Assembly (NCBI GenBank): GCA_030065615.1
Contig: JASJDR010000005.1
Location: 16,702-80,701, forward strand
Length of the DNA stretch: 64,000 nt
DNA from: Xenococcus sp. MO_188.B8
GTDB lineage: Bacteria; Cyanobacteriota; Cyanobacteriia; Cyanobacteriales; Xenococcaceae
Direction: 5' to 3'
Of this stretch, positions 46,511-56,038 are shown one piece after another. Both the position numbers and the translations under genes were made by a program. Position 1 is the first letter of the stretch. Every line of letters begins with the position of its first letter. A model generated the notes under the pieces. That model saw only the letters and a list, made by a program, of their open reading frames with translations, searched no databases and was not told the DNA's origin.

Positions 46511-46767
46511 CTCTAATTTTTGGCATCTATTTAGAATAATTCACTAGAAAATATTTTTTTATTTAGTTAAAATATTACTCTTTTTTACAATATTATTTTG
46601 CCTAAAAAAGGTATATTTTATATTTTTTTAATTAATTAACCTCAGTTTTGATAAATTATCTAATTATCGTCTGATTAACTTATTAATTAAAAGTTGCTTT
46701 TTAAAAGCTAGATATTGTTGACAAAGTCGAGTTAATTATTTCTTTTTTATTTATTAGATCCTGAAAT

Positions 46768-46783
46768 AGTGATTAAGATCACA
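46768..46783. promoter_or_regulatory. CRP-like site 1 upstream of the GH24 lysozyme gene
   Basis: AGTGATTAAGATCACA has the form TGTGA-N6-TCACA with one mismatch (first base). SyCRP1 of Synechocystis binds this consensus with cAMP. It lies about 150 bases before the lysozyme start and 45 bases from site 2. This is a motif match only. Confidence 0.45.
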
Positions 46784-46812
46784 ATAACTAATTGAGAAAG
46801 ATCAATGTTAGA

Positions 46813-46828
46813 TATGATTTAGATCACA
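46813..46828. promoter_or_regulatory. CRP-like site 2 upstream of the GH24 lysozyme gene
   Basis: TATGATTTAGATCACA fits the TGTGA-N6-TCACA pattern with one mismatch (TATGA for TGTGA) and is in the same orientation as site 1, with TTAGATCACA/TAAGATCACA shared. Spacing from site 1 is 45 bases, near four helical turns. It lies about 106 bases before the start codon. Confidence 0.45.
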
Positions 46829-46933
46829 CTGATTTTACAGAATAATCATAATAATTTATTTAAGTAAATACACTGCGGTAAAAACACAGTGCAGTAATCA
46901 ACTTAAGTAAAATTATCAAGAGTATTATAATCA

Positions 46934-47575
46934 ATGGCATTAAAATTTATTACTATAAATAATTATTCTTCTCGTTTATTAGTTGCTTTAGGAGCTTTTT
47001 TAATCATTGATAAAGTATTTAGTCCTGCTGTTATAGCTGCTAATAATCAAAGTCATATTCAAGAAAATCAGATTACAAATGTTAGTTTTAGTTTAAATAA
47101 TGCTATCGCTGCTGCTCCTCGTGTTAGCCCCGTAGCCATAAATTTAGTTAAACAATATGAAGGTTTCCGTTCTTATGCCTATATTGATACCAACGGTTTA
47201 CCTGTAATTGGCTATGGGCAGTCTAGAATTAGAGGCAGAAAAGTTAGAATGGGGCAATACATTTCTAGGGCTGAAGCTGATGCAGAATTAGCTAAAGAAC
47301 TGTATCGCATTCAAAGTTTAGTAGCGTCGAAAGTTAAGGTAAAATTAAACCCCAATCAGTTAGCAGCATTAACTTCTTTAGTATATAATGCTGGGTTTAG
47401 AGTTGTTACTAACAGTACTTTAAGTAGAAAGCTGAATGCGGGAAATTACGCAGGGGCTGCTAACGAAATCTTACGCTGGAATAAAGCTCATCAAGGAGGT
47501 AAATTAGTTCCTTTAGCTGGTTTAATTAAAAGAAGACAAGCCGAAAGACAATTATTTTTGACTCCTTATAAGTAA
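46934..47575 (+). CDS. Secreted GH24 (phage-type) lysozyme
   Basis: Residues about 1-38 form a signal peptide or anchor. The lysozyme domain begins VKQYEGFRSYAYIDTNGLP and VIGYGQSRI, the catalytic Glu-Asp part of GH24 (T4-like) muramidases, and continues LNPNQLAALTSLVYNAGFRV and NEILRWNKAHQGGKLVPLAG, ending RRQAERQLF. The usual third catalytic Thr (in 'G.xTIGYG') is Val here, seen in PVIGYG. It cleaves the glycan of peptidoglycan. There is no holin or phage gene nearby, so it is probably a chromosomal cell-wall enzyme. Two CRP-like sites lie upstream and a terminator follows. Confidence 0.88.
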   Translation: MALKFITINNYSSRLLVALGAFLIIDKVFSPAVIAANNQSHIQENQITNVSFSLNNAIAAAPRVSPVAINLVKQYEGFRSYAYIDTNGLPVIGYGQSRIRGRKVRMGQYISRAEADAELAKELYRIQSLVASKVKVKLNPNQLAALTSLVYNAGFRVVTNSTLSRKLNAGNYAGAANEILRWNKAHQGGKLVPLAGLIKRRQAERQLFLTPYK

Positions 47576-47610
47576 ATCAACTTAATTCAACAGTAAATAT
47601 TTTTTAATAG

Positions 47611-47659
47611 CAGGGGAGGCTGAGAACTCATAAGAGTTAAATCTGCATCCCTGTTTTTT
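47611..47659 (+). terminator. Terminator of the lysozyme gene
   Basis: CAGGG at 47611-47615 pairs with CCCTG at 47649-47653, enclosing a second hairpin AACTC/GAGTT (47625-47638), and is followed by six T. It lies 35 bases after the stop codon. Confidence 0.6.
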
Positions 47660-47804
47660 GCTAGTTGATAATCAATTGCTATTCTATTTTCAATTAGGAG
47701 TTTTAGAATAAGAGACTGAAAGAGTTGATAGAGAAGAATCACTAAAAAAATTGACTTAAAAAGGGTTGATTAATAAACAACTCCACTCTTTCGGCTTATT
47801 TTGT

Positions 47805-48227
47805 TTAATGGGCTATCTTGGATAAAGCAAAATCAATGATTTCATCTTGGTTGACCATTGTAGCCAATTCTTCTGGTTCGTAATTTCCTGATGCCACTTC
47901 CAAAGAAGCTAAATCCAAAGCATTGGGATAAGCTGCTACTAGAATTTCTGTTAATTCTTCTACTGGTACGTAATAGCCACCAGCTTTGCGCCGCTTATTA
48001 GTATTAATAATTTCACGGATTGAATTACGAATAGAAACATCCCAGAATTTAGTAGTTCTATTTTCTGCTTGTTGTTTAATCAGATGTAGAAGAAGAATTA
48101 TTGCATAGCTACGAATTTTATCAATAATCGCTTTGCGTCCCATTTCTTCCAAATCTTCTACTAGAGCAAGAGAACCTTTAATATCTCCTTTTAATAATAA
48201 TTGTTTAAGGTCTAGTAGTTCTTCCAT
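47805..48227 (-). CDS. DUF29-family protein
   Basis: A 140-residue helical protein: MEELLDLKQLLLKGDIKGSL, then LVEDLEEMGRKAIIDKIRSY and AIILLLHLIKQQAENRTTKF, with WDVSIRNSIREIINTNKRRK. This pattern is typical of the DUF29 group that is abundant in cyanobacteria and occurs near toxin-antitoxin or mobile genes in other genomes. Its function is unknown. No partner gene is evident here. The start ATG is clear, without strong ribosome site. Confidence 0.85.
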   Translation of the reverse strand: MEELLDLKQLLLKGDIKGSLALVEDLEEMGRKAIIDKIRSYAIILLLHLIKQQAENRTTKFWDVSIRNSIREIINTNKRRKAGGYYVPVEELTEILVAAYPNALDLASLEVASGNYEPEELATMVNQDEIIDFALSKIAH

Positions 48228-48301
48228 GATAGGTAGTATGTTTTAAAGGCGATTTTTTATTTTAATTTTTCCAAGTACAGCCTAATTAAGAAAGTTACCA
48301 A

Positions 48302-48769
48302 CTACTCTTTAAATTTCATAATTTTTGTAATTCTCCAATAACTATATTTTCCTTCAGGCTTTGCTTCACATAATAATTTTCCTCTATCCCAATTTACAGG
48401 AGTTGTAATCCCAAAAAATTGTAAGTTTGCTTTCATATTGATAACAGTGGAAAATTCAGAATCAGAAGAAGAGCAAATATTAAAAACTTCAATTATAAGA
48501 TGAGGACTGAACCCATATTTTAGGAATTGAAAATTATAAGTCATAAATTTGATTAAATCAGCTTGATTTTTACCATAAATATCTCCACGAAAATCACTAG
48601 ATATACAATCTTTTAATTCTTTTATATTTTTACTCTCATATGCTTTTTTGAATCTTTGAAAAAGAATAAGTGCAGATTGAGGTAGATGTTGTGGGCAGTA
48701 ATTTTTATCTTTTTCTTCTGAGTATATCCTATAAATATCAGTGGCAACAGTAAAAATAAGTGAGGTCAT
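48302..48769 (-). CDS. Unknown protein, possibly NTF2-like
   Basis: The 155-residue sequence has a helix pair (PQSALILFQRFKKAYESKNI, KELKDCISSDFRGDIYGKNQ) followed by alternating strands (LIIEVFNICSS, STVINMKANLQFFGITTPVN and YSYWRITKIMKF). The helix-then-sheet order with 'F..AY...I..L...IS.DF.G' resembles SnoaL/NTF2-like folds, which bind small molecules or act as adaptors. It has no signal peptide. I cannot give a function. It lies 75 bases from the DUF29 gene on the same strand. Confidence 0.55.
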   Translation of the reverse strand: MTSLIFTVATDIYRIYSEEKDKNYCPQHLPQSALILFQRFKKAYESKNIKELKDCISSDFRGDIYGKNQADLIKFMTYNFQFLKYGFSPHLIIEVFNICSSSDSEFSTVINMKANLQFFGITTPVNWDRGKLLCEAKPEGKYSYWRITKIMKFKE

Positions 48770-48904
48770 AGCAAATTTTATAATGTGAACAATAAGCTTC
48801 TGCGCATAATTTTATTTTTCCCTCAAATTACAAATAATTCACTAATCAAGTTGTCTATTAATATTTTAAGTAATTTCATGTAATTACACTATTCTATAAA
48901 CATT

Positions 48905-48932
48905 GTAGGGGCAATTCATGAATTGCCCCTAC
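48905..48932. repeat. Perfect 28-base palindrome GTAGGGG...CCCCTAC
   Basis: GTAGGGGCAATTCA and its exact complement TGAATTGCCCCTAC meet without a loop. The ends agree with the palindrome at 36072-36100. It lies 30 bases downstream of chlN, so it may also serve as a 3' end. Elements of this form are widespread in cyanobacteria. Confidence 0.8.
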
Positions 48933-48961
48933 AGTTAAATTATGAGACTGTGATTTATTAA

Positions 48962-50371
<1,410 letters not shown>

Positions 50372-50423
50372 TTATCTTCTCTCTAGTTACCTTTTAAGTT
50401 ACTCACTAAATACAAAATTACTG

Positions 50424-50503
50424 TTGGGGGACTAGCCCCCCAAAGCCGAGGCAACGTGGTGCGAATGCATTCGCACCTTTAAGTGCCGTCCCAGTGGGGA
50501 CGT
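50424..50503. repeat. GC-rich run of three palindromes between chlL and chlN
   Basis: Three hairpins lie in an 80-base GC-rich island: TTGGGGG/CCCCCAA (50424-50443), the perfect palindrome GGTGCGAATGCATTCGCACC (50458-50477), and CGTCCC/GGGACG with loop (50488-50503). The surroundings are AT-rich. They could be a mobile repeat or a structure that changes chlL-to-chlN read-through. Confidence 0.6.
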
Positions 50504-50617
50504 TACGACCTCCCCACTCCCCTGCCGTATTGATTGATTGACTACAACATAATGCCCATCAATCACTGGTGCTTATTGAGCAAGAAGGGTTTTTATAATT
50601 CAAAATTTACAATTGAA

Positions 50618-51481
50618 TCAAACCATCATGAGGTCTAACTCTTCTTCTTTTGATTTAGTGGGATTGAGATAGAAATCGGATAGCAGACTAAATAATTCTC
50701 TATCTTGAGCTTCGTTGGGGACAACTCCTTCTGGTCTTGCCAAAATCTGATCGGCGATGTTGAGATAATAATCGCAAACAAAACTCAGAGCAGGATCTCC
50801 ATCTGCCATTTCAAACAGGGTTTTCCCTTTAACGCGGGATACTCGAATATCTTCAATTAAGGGTAAGATTTCCAATACAGGCATTGGTACATGAGAGATG
50901 TATTTGTCTATTAGATCTCGTTTGGAAGTTCTGTTGCCAATTAAACCAGCAAGACGCAGCGAATGAGTTCTAGCTTTTTCTCTAACTGAAGCAGCAATGC
51001 GATTGGCAGCAAATAAGGCATCAAAACCATTGTCAGTAACAATCAAACAATAGTCTGCATAGTTTAATGGTGCAGCGAATCCTCCGCAAACTACGTCACC
51101 AAGTACGTCAAAGAGAATGACATCATATTCATCAAAGGCGTTTAATTCTTTGAGAAGTTTTACGGTTTCTCCCACAACGTAACCGCCACAACCTGCACCA
51201 GCAGGAGGACCTCCCGCTTCGACGCAGCTTACTCCACCATAACCTTCATAGATTACATCTTCTGGCCAAATATCTTCGTAGTGGAAGTCTTTTTCTTGCA
51301 AGGTGTCAATAATAGTGGGAATTAAAAAGCCTGTAAGGGTAAATGTGCTGTCATGTTTGGGATCACAACCAATTTGTAAAACTTTTTTCCCTCTTTTGGC
51401 TAAGGCAGCGGAAATGTTGCAGCTAGTTGTAGATTTACCGATTCCGCCTTTGCCGTATACTGCTAATCTTATTTGTCCCAC
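50618..51481 (-). CDS. chlL: Light-independent protochlorophyllide reductase ATP-binding subunit
   Basis: ChlL is the NifH-like iron protein that passes electrons to ChlN-ChlB with ATP hydrolysis. The P-loop is [16 protein letters not shown] (about 8-23); the [4Fe-4S] ligands are in [14 protein letters not shown] and [12 protein letters not shown]. The 287-residue length is normal. The start ATG has AGAGAGG-like sequence upstream. It is transcribed toward chlN, and the pair probably forms one unit with some attenuation in the palindrome-rich gap. The complex is oxygen-sensitive. Confidence 0.97.
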   Translation of the reverse strand: MGQIRLAVYGKGGIGKSTTSCNISAALAKRGKKVLQIGCDPKHDSTFTLTGFLIPTIIDTLQEKDFHYEDIWPEDVIYEGYGGVSCVEAGGPPAGAGCGGYVVGETVKLLKELNAFDEYDVILFDVLGDVVCGGFAAPLNYADYCLIVTDNGFDALFAANRIAASVREKARTHSLRLAGLIGNRTSKRDLIDKYISHVPMPVLEILPLIEDIRVSRVKGKTLFEMADGDPALSFVCDYYLNIADQILARPEGVVPNEAQDRELFSLLSDFYLNPTKSKEEELDLMMV

Positions 51482-52093
51482 TTTGTTAACCTCTCTTGAT
51501 TCGCCCTCTCTGATGTAGAAAGGAAATTATTTTCAAATGATTTTGGTTTGTTAAGTCAATTATTTACTTATTCATAGTGAAAAATAAAGCAGTGTTAAGA
51601 TTGCAAATTCAACTAAATCAAACTATAAAAACTTTAAAAATATTATTTGCAGTTTAAATAGCTCTATTATTCTGATTATTTGATAATATAATCTAAAAAA
51701 ATAATTTATGTATATATATTATATAAATAAAAACAAAAAACAAATTATGCTGCTAGTAACTAGAATACGATCGCAATTGCTAGTAAACTTGCGATCACGT
51801 ATAAGTATTTATTACTAAAATTTCAAGGCAAAAATCTCTGTAGTGCTTGTTTTATAAGGATTTAGAGTTCGGACAGCTACTGGAAAATTTTCAAGCGATC
51901 GCGAAAACTATTGAATGTAAAATCAGACTGAGATTGGGAAATAGTGTTTTTTGTAAATTAAGAATAAATTTTTCAGCTAACGAATCAATTAAGGATTTGA
52001 GCTGAGAAAATTCTCAGGATTTTCTGCTTTAAGTCTCATCTAAAAAGAAGAATCTAGAAACTTGATAACTCAAGTTGCGGGAAGCAAACAAAG
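51482..52093. other. 612-base divergent spacer upstream of chlL
   Basis: Very AT-rich, with poly-AT strings near 51700-51740 and HIP1-like sites at about 51768 and 51896. It should hold the chlL promoter and that of the small exported protein. I see no palindrome for a known regulator and no gene remnant. Confidence 0.35.
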
Positions 52094-52420
52094 ATGAAAA
52101 CATTATTGCAAACTAGTTTATTGATTAGCTTATTGGGTATTTTTGCTACTCCCGCCATTAGTATGGAAAGCGATGAAGTCAATTCTACTCAAAAATCATC
52201 CGCATTAAGCCTAAAAGGAATCATGAGTCGCAACATTCTCTCAGGATATCCAGTCTCTAATGAGGACAGATCATTTGGCAACAGGGAATTAAACTATCAA
52301 CAACCAAGCAACCCAATTCCTCTAGTAAAGGAAAAAACTCCACCGAATAGTTCTTTAGGATTACAAAACACAGGAGAACCTCGGGCAAATTCGTTCCGAA
52401 TTTCCATTTTCCAATTCTAA
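52094..52420 (+). CDS. Small exported protein, unknown function
   Basis: The 108-residue protein begins with a clear signal peptide, MKTLLQTSLLISLLGIFATP, with cleavage likely after PAIS. The mature part is polar and low in structure (SALSLKGIMSRNILSG, then many Asn, Pro and Ser). It has no Cys or known domain. It is followed 58 bases later by a small helical protein gene. I recognise no family. Confidence 0.55.
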   Translation: MKTLLQTSLLISLLGIFATPAISMESDEVNSTQKSSALSLKGIMSRNILSGYPVSNEDRSFGNRELNYQQPSNPIPLVKEKTPPNSSLGLQNTGEPRANSFRISIFQF

Positions 52421-52478
52421 AAGCCAATTGATCTTGAATTAAGGCTAAAAATTTCATAACGAAAGCTTAATAAAAACC

Positions 52479-52751
52479 ATGAAATTAACTAAGGAACAAG
52501 AATTTGAAAAAGAAATATTGAAGCGCTGCCTAGAAAACAATCCCGAGCAAGCATCGAAGATTGTCGCAGAATTATTTGATAAATTAATCCAAGAACGACA
52601 AGAGCAGAAAAAACTTGAATCTCAATACGACGAATTACTACAAAAATATATTATTCTCCGTGATGCTTATATCGCAAACCTTAAGCTTATTAATCGCAAT
52701 CAAGTAAGAACAGCATTGACAAAAATCATCCAACTACCAAATTTTATTTAA
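52479..52751 (+). CDS. Small coiled-coil protein, unknown function
   Basis: A 90-residue, almost fully helical protein with high charge: FEKEILKRCLENNPEQASKI, VAELFDKLIQERQEQKKLES and QYDELLQKYIILRDAYIANL. It resembles small cytosolic coiled-coil proteins without known role. No membrane or signal segment. It may be co-transcribed with the exported protein gene upstream. Confidence 0.55.
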   Translation: MKLTKEQEFEKEILKRCLENNPEQASKIVAELFDKLIQERQEQKKLESQYDELLQKYIILRDAYIANLKLINRNQVRTALTKIIQLPNFI

Positions 52752-53185
52752 AAACCAGAATATCGCTGAGCTTTCAGAATTGGTTTTGGTTGGTTAGAGG
52801 AGAGTTTTTTAGTACATAAACACATAATTAGTTACACATATTTTTTCTATAGGTTTCACACAAGACGCGGTTTATTGACACAATGTCAAGAATTGGTGAC
52901 ATTATGGCTTCGAAAGGTCATGTTTAATCCAAAATGTCATGAAAATTTAACATAACGATCCCCAAAAACCTTGTTAAACCGTAAAACACTGATTATTGCT
53001 TGGCTCTTACCCTTGATTTAGCAAACAAAATCGTTTTAGATATGTAGAGTTATAAAAAACTAAAAATAACTAACAAAAATAAAAGACTACCCAGTATGAC
53101 AATTCAAACAACCTGTCCTGCTCGCATAGTCACAAGGCTGCCAACAGCTAGTTACCGTCAATAAAAAATCGGAGGCTGTGAATCA
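52752..53185. other. 434-base spacer with TGACA/TGTCA repeats
   Basis: At 52875-52889 TTGACA-CAA-TGTCAA forms a palindrome; GGTGACATTATGG follows at about 52895-52907 and AATGTCATG at about 52937-52945. The DUF4912 gene then starts with a strong ribosome site, GGAGG at 53171-53175. The repeated motif could be an operator or a decayed transposon end. No gene was found. Confidence 0.45.
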
Positions 53186-54409
53186 ATGGCAAAAGAACGT
53201 CCCCCTCTAGAGGAAATGACTCTGAGGCAACTCCGCAAAGTTGCCAGTGAGTACAACGTTTCCCGTTATAGTCGAATGCGTAAGGCGCAGTTACTGACTG
53301 CCATAAAAGAAGCAATGAAAAAACAAGAAACAGAAAAATTAGATCAGGGTTCGTCACTTAATCAGGAGGAACAACAAGTGAAATCTACCAAATTTGAAGT
53401 TGGTCAAGAAACTCCCGAAGCTAACGATCTATCTTCTGTAGATCAAGATTTAGGAGAATTACCCGGCGGATATGGTCAAAGCCGTATTGTGCTATTGCCA
53501 AGAGATCCTCAATGGGCATATTGCTACTGGGATATTCCTAATGATCATAAAGAAGAACTTCGCCGTCAAGGCGGTCAACAGCTAGCGCTGCGCCTTTATG
53601 ATATCACCGATATCAATCTTGATTATCAAGCTCCTCACAATATTCAGGAGTATCTATGTGACGAGATGGCGCGGGAATGGTATTTACCGATTCCTGTGAG
53701 CGATCGCGATTATGTAGTAGATATCGGTTATCGTTGTGGTGATGGTCGTTGGTTGAGTCTAGCTCGCTCTGCTGCGGTACGGATTCCTCCCGTATATCCT
53801 TCTGACTGGATTGAAGATAATTTTGTTACTGTTAGTTGGGATCAGGATTTACGCGGCGCAACAGTATTTGAACTTGTTCCTCCCGACAAAAAACCAGCTC
53901 CAGCGACTACTGCTGATAATGCAATCTACGATCAGATCTTCGGCATGGCAGAATCTGCTGAATCTATGCGAGTTGCTGGTTCCGTATTTGGTTCGATGCA
54001 CCAAGAAGCTCTCAGTTCCTATGTCTTCCCTTCCGGGGTTGGTAAATGGGCAATTCCCACTCCTTCTGGCATTAACATGTCTGGTGTAGGCATTAATGTC
54101 TCTGGTTTAGCTTCTGCGCCTCCAGCTCGTCCTCGCAAATTCTGGTTAGTTGCTGATGCGGAACTAATCGTTTATGGGGCTACTGAACCTGATGCGACTG
54201 TTACTATCGGCGATCGCAAAATCGAATTAAATCCTGATGGTACCTTCCGCTTCCAGATGTCTTTCCAAGATGGAGTCATCGACTATCCTATCGTTGCGGT
54301 TGCGGCTGATGGAGAACAAACTCGTTCTGTTCACATGAACTTTGAGCGTCAAACTCCTTCTCGCAATACAAATACTAAGGAAGAAGCTGTTGAAGAATGG
54401 TTTGTTTAG
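53186..54409 (+). CDS. Rho-N-like plus DUF4912 protein
   Basis: Residues about 7-42 (LEEMTLRQLRKVASEYNVSR, YSRMRKAQLLTAIKEAM) form a Rho-N/SAP-like helical domain that could bind nucleic acid. Residues about 95-215 match DUF4912: GYGQSRIVLLPRDPQWAYCY, WDIPNDHKEEL, LRLYDITDINLDYQAP and WYLPIPVSDRDYVVDIGYR. The last about 90 residues (FWLVADAELIVYGATEPDAT) look like a small beta-sandwich. The family is conserved in cyanobacteria; its role is not established. A ribosome site GGAGG lies ten bases before the ATG. 407 residues, complete. Confidence 0.88.
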   Translation: MAKERPPLEEMTLRQLRKVASEYNVSRYSRMRKAQLLTAIKEAMKKQETEKLDQGSSLNQEEQQVKSTKFEVGQETPEANDLSSVDQDLGELPGGYGQSRIVLLPRDPQWAYCYWDIPNDHKEELRRQGGQQLALRLYDITDINLDYQAPHNIQEYLCDEMAREWYLPIPVSDRDYVVDIGYRCGDGRWLSLARSAAVRIPPVYPSDWIEDNFVTVSWDQDLRGATVFELVPPDKKPAPATTADNAIYDQIFGMAESAESMRVAGSVFGSMHQEALSSYVFPSGVGKWAIPTPSGINMSGVGINVSGLASAPPARPRKFWLVADAELIVYGATEPDATVTIGDRKIELNPDGTFRFQMSFQDGVIDYPIVAVAADGEQTRSVHMNFERQTPSRNTNTKEEAVEEWFV

Positions 54410-54449
54410 TAATTAATAATTATTAATTATTGAACATTTAAAATAATAG

Positions 54450-54480
54450 TAACCTCTAGCATTATTGTTAGGGGTTATTT
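54450..54480 (+). terminator. Hairpin after the DUF4912 gene
   Basis: TAACCTCTA at 54450-54458 pairs with TAGGGGTTA at 54469-54477 (one mismatch), followed by TTTCT. It lies 40 bases after the stop and could end transcription. Confidence 0.5.
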
Positions 54481-54511
54481 CTATTAATATGGACTAATTG
54501 TTTTTTTGTTT

Positions 54512-55201
54512 TTATAATCTATTGTTAAAAGAATTAAGGACAGCCTCATAATCAGCTTTATTCCTATCAAACTTCGACGGAAGACTCCATAAAATTACTT
54601 GATGAAAATGAGATTTTGTGTCAATCGAAACATGCCAGTAGCGTATACGAATGCCATTGATCGATCCTGTTAATTCATATTTGATAGCTGATTGACCGTT
54701 CAAGATTATATTTTCTGCTTCGGATATAGATGGATTAGCAATTGCTCCTAAAATAAAATCACTTGTAAGCTTGCTATATTCTTCAAGAGTAAAATAGTCA
54801 TCATAATCTATTTTTGATTCACTCATTATAATACAGTAAGCTTCTTTCGACAGATTACCCATCTGAAGGTCAGCCTCATCATTAAGATTATCAAGAATAG
54901 ACCAACTCTTAGGTTTTAGGGCATAAAATTGTCCATCCAAAAATTCTACCATTGCAGAAGACTTTTGAGCTTCTTTTAATCTGTGTTGAGTAGATTTACA
55001 TTGCTCAAGTTTATGATCTTGGTTGTAATAATTTATTAAATTTTCTTTTGCTTGTGACCAAATAATCCCACAATCATCGAAAGAGGATTGCTTTGTTATC
55101 GGAAAAGAATCATCATTTTTGGCCAAGACTATTGTTGAACTTGTTAAAGTCGCACTTATTGTTATTGCTGTTAAAATTCCGCGAAAAGCTATATTTTGCA
55201 T
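54512..55201 (-). CDS. Exported protein, unknown, with PsbP/DUF1795-like C-terminus
   Basis: The protein starts with a signal peptide (GILTAITISATLTSSTIVLA) and has two Cys in the first half (DDCGIIWS, LEQCKSTQH) that may pair. The C-terminal about 110 residues (NIILNGQSAIKYELTGSING, IRIRYWHVSIDTKSHFHQVI, then YEAVLNSFN) resemble the beta-sheet plus helix of PsbP/DUF1795-like proteins, in which the last motif 'F...Y..VLNSF' is usual. This is inference from pattern only. 229 residues, complete, single gene. Confidence 0.55.
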   Translation of the reverse strand: MQNIAFRGILTAITISATLTSSTIVLAKNDDSFPITKQSSFDDCGIIWSQAKENLINYYNQDHKLEQCKSTQHRLKEAQKSSAMVEFLDGQFYALKPKSWSILDNLNDEADLQMGNLSKEAYCIIMSESKIDYDDYFTLEEYSKLTSDFILGAIANPSISEAENIILNGQSAIKYELTGSINGIRIRYWHVSIDTKSHFHQVILWSLPSKFDRNKADYEAVLNSFNNRL

Positions 55202-55531
55202 TACTATAAACTAAGATATTTATTTACAGTTTCATAGTATTTTGAGTTCTATTGATATGCCATGATTAAAATCACGCTTTAGTTTAATGGCAAATATTTT
55301 GAGGCAATAGGCAACAGGCAGATATTAAATGTATCTTACTAATTTCGAGAACAAGGACTAGCTTCGCGTCGCTCACCAAGAGACGACGGACGGGGCGTAC
55401 AAGTTCCGCCGTGCGACGACGGAATCAGCCCCTTGGCTTCCTCTGACTTCGTCAAAAACAAACTTTTACAATTTTCACAACTCAAGTAGGATTACTATAT
55501 TCGCCCTAGTTGTCAACTATCAATTAAATCA
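55202..55531. other. 330-base spacer with a GC-rich island
   Basis: At about 55360-55450 the DNA becomes GC-rich with short repeats of CGACGG and CGTCG-type strings (GACGACGGACGGGGCG and GCCGTGCGACGACGG). The composition differs from the AT-rich surroundings, as at the REP cluster, though the sequence is different. No gene seen. Confidence 0.4.
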
Positions 55532-55885
55532 ATGCCTTTTATCAAAGTTCAATCATCTGTATCTGCGCCAGAAAAAACTGTTGTTAAAAGTTTGTTAACA
55601 AGTTTATCTGCCAAGGTCGCAAAACATTTTGGTAAACCAGAATCCTATGTAATGACTGCTTTTGAATCTGATGTGCCGATGACTTTTGGCGGCAGTTTTG
55701 ATCCTGTATGCTATGTCGAGATCAAAAATATTGGTACTATGACTTCTGCTCAAACCAAGTCGATGAGTCAAGATTTTTGCCAAGAAATTGAATCAACTTT
55801 AGGGGTTTCTAGCGATCGCATTTATCTTGAATTTGCTGATGCCCAAAGACATTTATGGGGTTGGAACGGTTCAACTTTTGGTTAA
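55532..55885 (+). CDS. MIF-family tautomerase-like protein
   Basis: The 117-residue protein begins MPFIKVQSSV, so that Pro 2 becomes the catalytic N-terminal proline of the tautomerase superfamily. It continues as MIF: LTSLSAKVAKHFGKPESYVM, then FGGSFDPVCYVEIKNIG and LGVSSDRIYLEFADAQRHLW, ending GWNGSTF. Members form trimers with phenylpyruvate or dopachrome tautomerase activity. Such MIF-like proteins occur in cyanobacteria with unknown role. It is the gene before the ABC importer cluster but separated by about 150 bases. Confidence 0.92.
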   Translation: MPFIKVQSSVSAPEKTVVKSLLTSLSAKVAKHFGKPESYVMTAFESDVPMTFGGSFDPVCYVEIKNIGTMTSAQTKSMSQDFCQEIESTLGVSSDRIYLEFADAQRHLWGWNGSTFG

Positions 55886-56038
55886 TAGTTTTGATGGGGT
55901 ATGAGATAAGTTTTTTACTACCTGACATCAATGAAGAAGATCAACAAGTTAGGTGTAGATCTATTGGCCACTTTTGGCGATTTTATGAATTTTTCGGTTT
56001 AATGGGCGGTAACTATCCTGACCATCAATTCATTTTTT

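Noticed and set aside
46934..47575. Prophage indicated by the lysozyme gene
   Set aside because: There is no holin, integrase, capsid or tail gene nearby, and the protein has its own signal peptide, so a chromosomal cell-wall enzyme is more likely.
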